Below are positions 59,770 to 64,000 of a stretch of 64,000 nt of DNA, in pieces. Both the position numbers and the translations under genes were made by a program. The stretch covers positions 1 through 64,000 of the forward strand of contig NZ_BMOC01000012.1 of the NCBI RefSeq assembly GCF_014646875.1, read 5' to 3'. The notes under the pieces were generated by a model. The model was not told the origin of the DNA. It did no database searches and was given only the letters and a program-made list of their open reading frames with translations. Origin of the DNA: Halobellus salinus. Lineage in GTDB: Archaea > Halobacteriota > Halobacteria > Halobacteriales > Haloferacaceae. Numbering within the stretch: the stretch's first letter is position 1; every line of letters begins with the position of its first letter.

Positions 59770-61011
59770 ATGGGCGTCGACTACGCCGACTTACACGATC
59801 CGAACGCGGAGTACACGATGCGGGAGCTGTCCGCCGGCACGATGGGGGTCACGAACGACCGCGGCAGCGGTCGCGACGTGGCGATCACCGACGTCCAGAC
59901 CACGATGGTCGACGGCAACTTCCCGTGGACGTTGGTCCGCGTCTACACGGACGCCGGCGTCGTCGGGACGGGCGAGGCGTACTGGGGTGCGGGCGTCCCG
60001 GAGCTGATCCAGCGCATGAAGCCGATGGTCGTCGGGGAGAACCCCCTCGACATCGATCGGCTCTACGAGCACCTGATCCAGAAGATGTCGGGCGAGGGGT
60101 CGATCGAGGGTGTGACCGTCACCGCAATCTCGGGGATCGAGGTCGCACTCCACGACCTCGCGGGGAAGATCCTGGGCGTGCCCGCCTACCAGCTTTTGGG
60201 GGGGAAATACCGCGACGAGATGCGGGTGTACTGTGACTGCCACACCGCCGACGAGGCCGACCCCGACGCCTGCGCCGACGAGGCCGAACGGGTGGTCGAA
60301 GAGCTCGGCTACGACGCGCTGAAGTTCGACCTCGACGTGCCCTCCGGATTGGAAAAAGACCGCGCCAACCGCCACCTCCGGCCGGGCGAGATCCGGCACA
60401 AAGCCGAGATCGTCGAGCGGGTGACAGAGCGCGTGAAGGATCGCGCCGACGTCGCGTTCGACTGTCACTGGACGTTCTCCGGGGGGAGCGCAAAGCGGCT
60501 CGCCGACGCGATCGAGGCGTACGACGTCTGGTGGCTGGAGGATCCCGTGCCGCCGGAGAACCTCGATGTCCAGGAAGAGGTCACGAAGTCGACCACTACC
60601 CCGATTACGGTCGGGGAGAACCGCTACCGCGTCACCGAGGAGCGCCGGCTGATCGAGACCCAGGCGGTCGATATCATTGCACCCGACCTCCCGAAGGTCG
60701 GCGGGATGCGCGAGACCCGGAAGATCGCCGACGTCGCAAACCAGTACTACGTACCGGTCGCGATGCACAACGTCTCCTCGCCGGTGGCGACTTTGGCCGC
60801 TGCCCACGTCGGCGCCGCGATCCCGAACGCCCTGGCCGTCGAGTACCACTCCTACGAGTTGGGGTGGTGGGACGACCTCGTCGAGGAGACCGTCATCGAG
60901 GACGGCTACATCGAGATCCCCGAGGAGCCGGGACTCGGGGTGACCCTGGATATGGACGCCGTCGCGGAGCACATGGTCGACGGCGAGGAGTTGTTCGACG
61001 AGGCTCGCTGA
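59770..61011 (+). CDS. gnaD: Mandelate racemase/muconate lactonizing-type sugar-acid dehydratase (GnaD-like)
   Basis: A 413-residue enolase-superfamily enzyme. The capping domain begins at about residue 38 (VAITDVQTTMVDGNFPWT). The barrel shows the metal ligands Asp (VAFDCHWTFSGG), Glu (WWLEDPVPPENL) and Glu (TVGENRYRV), and a His base in VAMHNVSSP. These features match gluconate or related aldonic-acid dehydratases of the haloarchaeal semi-phosphorylative Entner-Doudoroff pathway. Gluconate is my best guess, but xylonate- or arabinonate-type relatives are close. A transposase fragment begins directly after its stop. Confidence 0.8.
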   Translation: MGVDYADLHDPNAEYTMRELSAGTMGVTNDRGSGRDVAITDVQTTMVDGNFPWTLVRVYTDAGVVGTGEAYWGAGVPELIQRMKPMVVGENPLDIDRLYEHLIQKMSGEGSIEGVTVTAISGIEVALHDLAGKILGVPAYQLLGGKYRDEMRVYCDCHTADEADPDACADEAERVVEELGYDALKFDLDVPSGLEKDRANRHLRPGEIRHKAEIVERVTERVKDRADVAFDCHWTFSGGSAKRLADAIEAYDVWWLEDPVPPENLDVQEEVTKSTTTPITVGENRYRVTEERRLIETQAVDIIAPDLPKVGGMRETRKIADVANQYYVPVAMHNVSSPVATLAAAHVGAAIPNALAVEYHSYELGWWDDLVEETVIEDGYIEIPEEPGLGVTLDMDAVAEHMVDGEELFDEAR

Positions 61012-61943
61012 TCGAGGACCAGCAAGCCAGCACCAAACACGATGCGAATGGGAAAGGTGAGCCAATCGAATTAGAGAGCGAACAGAAAAAATGGATTCGT
61101 GGAGACAGGCAAGCCAGCAACTGGCTTGCCGAAGAGGTTCGACCGATATTCATCCATGACCGAGGCGCTGACTCATTTGCCTTCTGCCGTGAAGTGACAG
61201 ACGACTTGGACGCTGGGTTCATCGTCCGTGCGAATCAGAATCGCTGTATTCAGACGCCGTCCGGAACGGACGGGCGTCTGATTGACTGGAGTGAAGATCT
61301 CCCCGAACACGGTCGCACATCTATCGAGATCGAACAGGGGAATGGAAGGAAAGCCCGAGAGGCTGAGCTGATCGTTAAAGCCGGCTCGTGTGAGCTGCTT
61401 CCACCGCAGAACGATCCAACTCACACCAATCCAGTCGAGGTAAACGTCGTGCGAATCGACGAACGCGGAGAGCAAGACGACCCGATTCAGTGGGTGTTAC
61501 TCACCACTGAATCGGTCGCTAGCTTCGGTGACTCGCTGAGTGTGGTAGAGTCCTACCGCGTTCGATGGACGATCGAAGACTGGCACAAGGTGTTGAAAAC
61601 TGGCTGCCGGATCGAGGAACGCCGGCTGGAAACGTGGGAACGGATGGAGGTTTTGTTGAGTGTCTATTCGGTGATTGCGTGGAAGGTGCTAGAGTTGCGA
61701 GAGCTTGCTCGGGGAGATATACACCGTTCACCGGAGGCTCTCTTGAGCGAGACTGAGCGGTCAATTCTGGAAATTCTGTTTCCAGAATTGACCGATAATG
61801 AGGCTCAAGCGTACGCAATTGCGGTTGCGAAGATCGGTGGCTATCCTGACCGGAGCTCTGATCCACCGCCTGGTTGGGAAACGATGTGGAAAGGTCTCAA
61901 GAAAGTTCAGACCTGGGCGGAGGGATACGAACTGCACTCCTGA
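61012..61943 (+). pseudogene. 5'-truncated IS4-family (IS50/Tn5-like) transposase
   Basis: The frame continues open from the end of the dehydratase gene. Transposase homology starts at about 61018 (EDQQASTKHDANGKGEP) and runs about 300 codons. It holds a catalytic Asp in IHDRGADSF, VESYRVRWTIEDWHKVLKTG with the YREK-type signature of IS4/IS50 transposases, and the C-terminal tail ending WAEGYELHS. The N-terminal third, with the first catalytic Asp, is missing, so it cannot be active. The IS50-like terminus follows immediately. The junction lies right at the dehydratase stop. Confidence 0.85.
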
Positions 61944-62000
61944 GACTTATAGGTAAGAGACAGCGCTAAAGCACGGGGCTTTCTCCTCAATTCTCCGTAA
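61944..62000 (+). mobile_element. IS50-like terminus abutting IS200/IS605-type right-end hairpin
   Basis: Minus-strand 61963-61944 reads CTGTCTCTTACCTATAAGTC, the first ten bases identical to the Tn5 mosaic-end consensus. It lies directly after the transposase stop. It is followed by the AAAGC/GGCTTT hairpin also seen at 69-105. The pair suggests either the same target hairpin hit twice or one composite structure copied to two places. Confidence 0.55.
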
Positions 62001-62231
62001 GCCGGATCAAACTCGTGAGGCGCAGCCTCACTGCGTTCGACTGAGCGAAGCGACGTCGAGTCAATAAATCTCCGAGTTGTGTTGTTCGATCCCACGTAAC
62101 CGGACCAGTCTCGGTGGAGGGACCCTGACGACGGTCAACTGAGCGGAGCGACGTCGTGTTCGTTGCGCTCCGCCGGGCCGGGCGAGGATCGAACCCAAAC
62201 TATACTGCCTCCAACGGCGAACCGTCGATCG
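62001..62231. other. Spacer with two short palindromic GACGTCG motifs
   Basis: Two related strings, ACTGAGCGAAGCGACGTCGAG and ACTGAGCGGAGCGACGTCGTG, recur about 100 bases apart (near 62039 and 62139). The remainder lacks gene features. AACTATACTGCC near 62200 may be the TATA box of the OsmC gene. Confidence 0.4.
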
Positions 62232-62645
62232 ATGAGTAACTCCAAACTAACCCACTACGAAGTCAGTGCAACGCGTCGCAGCCCCCAACGGACGGAAGTC
62301 ACGACCGAGGACGGCGAGTTCGTGGTCGGACACGACGTGAATCCCGTCGAGTACCTCCTCGGATCCCTCTTGGCCTGCATCAACTCGACTGCGACGATGG
62401 TCGCCCGCGACATGGAGATCGATATCGAGTCCCTCGAAGCTACGATCGAGGGCGACGTGAACTACGCGACGTACCTGGGCAAGACCTCCGAGGACCGTCC
62501 CGGACTCCGGGGACTGGACGTGACGCTCTCGGTCGAGACGGCGAGCGACGCCGACCTCGATGCCTGGCTGTCGGCCGTTGAGGAACGGTGTCCGGTTTCC
62601 GACAACGTGACAAACGAGACGCACGTCGGCCTCACGCTCGAGTGA
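62232..62645 (+). CDS. OsmC-family peroxidase-like protein
   Basis: A 137-residue OsmC/Ohr-fold protein. It has the opening beta strands, the conserved NPVEYLLGSLLACINSTATM, where the Cys of the active pair is in LLACINS, and the second Cys in VEERCPVSDNV near the C-terminus. OsmC proteins are thiol-dependent hydroperoxidases that protect against organic peroxides. ATG 62232 is about 30 bases after a TATA-like element. It is convergent with the ferritin-like gene. Confidence 0.9.
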   Translation: MSNSKLTHYEVSATRRSPQRTEVTTEDGEFVVGHDVNPVEYLLGSLLACINSTATMVARDMEIDIESLEATIEGDVNYATYLGKTSEDRPGLRGLDVTLSVETASDADLDAWLSAVEERCPVSDNVTNETHVGLTLE

Positions 62646-62833
62646 TCCGTCAGTGACTGACTGTGGCGGCCAGCCTCGAGAGGGCGGTCGCGAGGCCGCT
62701 GCCGCAAGTATCGCCCGTCAGGGCCGTCCGCCGACCCTGGATGGGCTCCACCAAACGCTCCCCGGATACGGCTTCGCCGACCGGGTCGCAGGATTCGATA
62801 GGTCGGGCGGGTGAACTACCCGGTCTTCCCGAC

Positions 62834-63466
62834 TCAGCAGATCGGCTTCGGGTCCACACCCATTCCGACGAGCACGTCGGCGAAGTCGTCGTAGGCGAGT
62901 TGTATCGTGTAGTTCGCGACTGACTCGGCGGTCTCCCACTCTTCGTCTGTCTCACAGACCGATTCGAGCAACTCCAGCCCCCGCCCTTGGGCTTCGCTGG
63001 TCTCGATCCGCAGGTCGCGGAAGGCGTCGGCGGCGGCCTCGTCGGCCTCGTTGACGAAGAAGCTGACCACCTGAAGGTGCGTGCGATCGCTGACCAGCGT
63101 TCGGCCCAGCAGCCCGCCGGCCAGACGTTCGACAGTCGCCTCCCGATCCCGGAGGTAGGCGTGCATCGGGCCGCTGCCCGGCGGCTCCACCGCCTCGCCG
63201 AGGAGGTCGACGACCCGCTCATAGTGGCGCTGTTCTTGATCTGCGACGTCGGCGAACAGGTCGGCGGTTGCGTCGTGCGGTTCGTCGGCGGCCCACGCGG
63301 AGAAGGTCTCGCGGGCGGCGACTTCGCTGGCGGCGGCCGCCCGCAGGACGCTCTCGCGGTCGAGTTCGGCGTCGGTCAGCGCGAGCAGCAGCTTGCTCGA
63401 ACCGAGACGGTCGAGTTCCGTTTCCTTGGCCGTCTCCACGGTGGCTCTGAGGTCGTCCGTATTCAT
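62834..63466 (-). CDS. Ferritin-like / rubrerythrin-type protein
   Basis: A 210-residue all-helical protein. SEVAARETFSAWAADEPHD and DQEQRHYERVVDLLGE show the ExxR/ExxH helices of a ferritin-like diiron bundle, and a second pair comes in the C-terminal half. It lacks the rubredoxin CxxC domain of classical rubrerythrin. The likely role is iron or peroxide handling. It is next to the OsmC gene, in line with oxidative-stress function. Confidence 0.8.
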   Translation of the reverse strand: MNTDDLRATVETAKETELDRLGSSKLLLALTDAELDRESVLRAAAASEVAARETFSAWAADEPHDATADLFADVADQEQRHYERVVDLLGEAVEPPGSGPMHAYLRDREATVERLAGGLLGRTLVSDRTHLQVVSFFVNEADEAAADAFRDLRIETSEAQGRGLELLESVCETDEEWETAESVANYTIQLAYDDFADVLVGMGVDPKPIC

Positions 63467-63615
63467 ACTCCCGCTTCGACGTGGGCGGCGATAAGCGTTG
63501 GTGGCGGGTGGCGTCGATCCACGCCTCGCAACGTGGACACGCGTCCGGCTGAGGCACGTGCTCCGAGCCGCACCCCACCCTGCGGTTTAATCCGCCGGGC
63601 GTCGTAGCTCCGAGT

Positions 63616-64000
63616 ATGAGCGACGCCGACTACCCCGAGCAGGGCGGCGAGGTCGACACCCTCTCGCCGGCGACACTCGCTACCCGGATCCGGGCGGGCG
63701 AGTCCGTCTCGATCCTGGACGTCCGAGACCGCGACGAGTACGACGCCTGGCACGTCGACGGCCCGGGCGTCACCAGTAGACAGATCCCCTACGTGAGGTT
63801 CGTCCAGGCGGAGATCAAGGGGAGTGTGGCCGACGTCGTGCCGGACCTCCCCGAACCGATCGTCGTGGTCTGTGGCGAGGGGGAAGCCAGCGCGTACGTC
63901 GCAGGCCTCCTAGCGACGGCCGGCGTCGAGGCGGCGAACCTGGCGGGCGGGATGGGCGCCTGGGCGGAGCTGCTGGTCGCCGTCGAGGTGCCAACCGATT
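63616..64000 (+). CDS. Rhodanese-like domain protein (partial at window end)
   Basis: At least 128 residues are in the window. The rhodanese fold reads LSPATLATRIRAGESVSILDVRDRDEYDAWHV, then PIVVVCGEGEASAYVAGLL with the sulfur-acceptor Cys in VVCGEGEAS, and NLAGGMGAWAELL. The protein continues past the window, probably with a metallo-beta-lactamase-like or second domain as common in archaea. It is likely a sulfurtransferase. ATG 63616 is preceded by a GC-rich region with TTTAATCC about 30 bases upstream. Confidence 0.85.
   Translation, partial: MSDADYPEQGGEVDTLSPATLATRIRAGESVSILDVRDRDEYDAWHVDGPGVTSRQIPYVRFVQAEIKGSVADVVPDLPEPIVVVCGEGEASAYVAGLLATAGVEAANLAGGMGAWAELLVAVEVPTD

Noticed and set aside
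60531-61943. A full-length 470-codon transposase
   Set aside because: The upstream part of that frame overlaps the dehydratase gene in another phase and is Arg-rich; only the last ~300 codons are transposase-like.

Overview
The window looks like chromosomal DNA of a haloarchaeon (class Halobacteria). It is GC-rich with long open antisense frames, and the proteins are rich in Asp and Glu. Starts are often leaderless behind archaeal TATA boxes. Lineage-typical families are present: a HalX response regulator, a tRNA-Trp gene with a box C/D-like intron, and many small haloarchaeal membrane proteins. I cannot place a genus. All functions come from reading motifs by eye; no searches were run.

Layout. 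0-7.9 kb holds a DsbA-like lipoprotein, a PAS histidine kinase, an RNA-binding protein, a HalX regulator, a decayed CHAT-like gene with its DUF7504-like partner, and an aminotransferase/Lrp pair. 8.0-15.6 kb is a tight vWA/BatA-MoxR-DUF58 operon. 15.7-21.8 kb is mostly core: a small EamA-like protein, a redoxin, an MFS transporter, guaB, a membrane protein, a zinc ribbon and intron-containing tRNA-Trp. 22.2-31.05 kb is the main accessory island. It holds one 2,771-codon gene fusing an SF2 helicase, repeat modules, a DUF4011/SF1 helicase and a Vsr-like nuclease, with remnants of IS200/IS605-type ends on both sides. 31.4-36 kb mixes hypothetical genes with broken genes and transposase debris. 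36-43.8 kb holds HAD, APH-like, DUF457-like, PAP2, arylsulfotransferase-like, a coiled-coil repeat protein, a PiT transporter and Trm5, then tRNA-Thr. 43.9-45.6 kb is a TnpB relic, two small membrane genes, a 21-bp minisatellite and a second copy of a ~345-bp repeat also found at 22.2 kb. 45.6-64 kb is mainly metabolic and housekeeping: acyl-CoA ligase, thiolase, DUF35, DUF429, an HTH/membrane pair, a molybdopterin oxidoreductase, a pentapeptide-repeat protein, RtcB, DoxX-like, DUF5799-like, HAD, M28 peptidase, a sugar-acid dehydratase, an IS4/IS50-like transposase fragment, OsmC, a ferritin-like protein and a partial rhodanese.

The strongest candidate for an undescribed system is the single-gene helicase-helicase-nuclease at 22648-30963. 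It has the look of a horizontally acquired defence gene: lower GC, no partner gene, and mobile-element scars touching both ends. A second theme is the number of orphan IS200/IS605-type right ends (at least seven) without an intact transposase, plus two ~345-bp diverged copies that look like a structured-RNA locus. A third theme is short tandem duplications that copy the last codons and stop codon of three unrelated genes.
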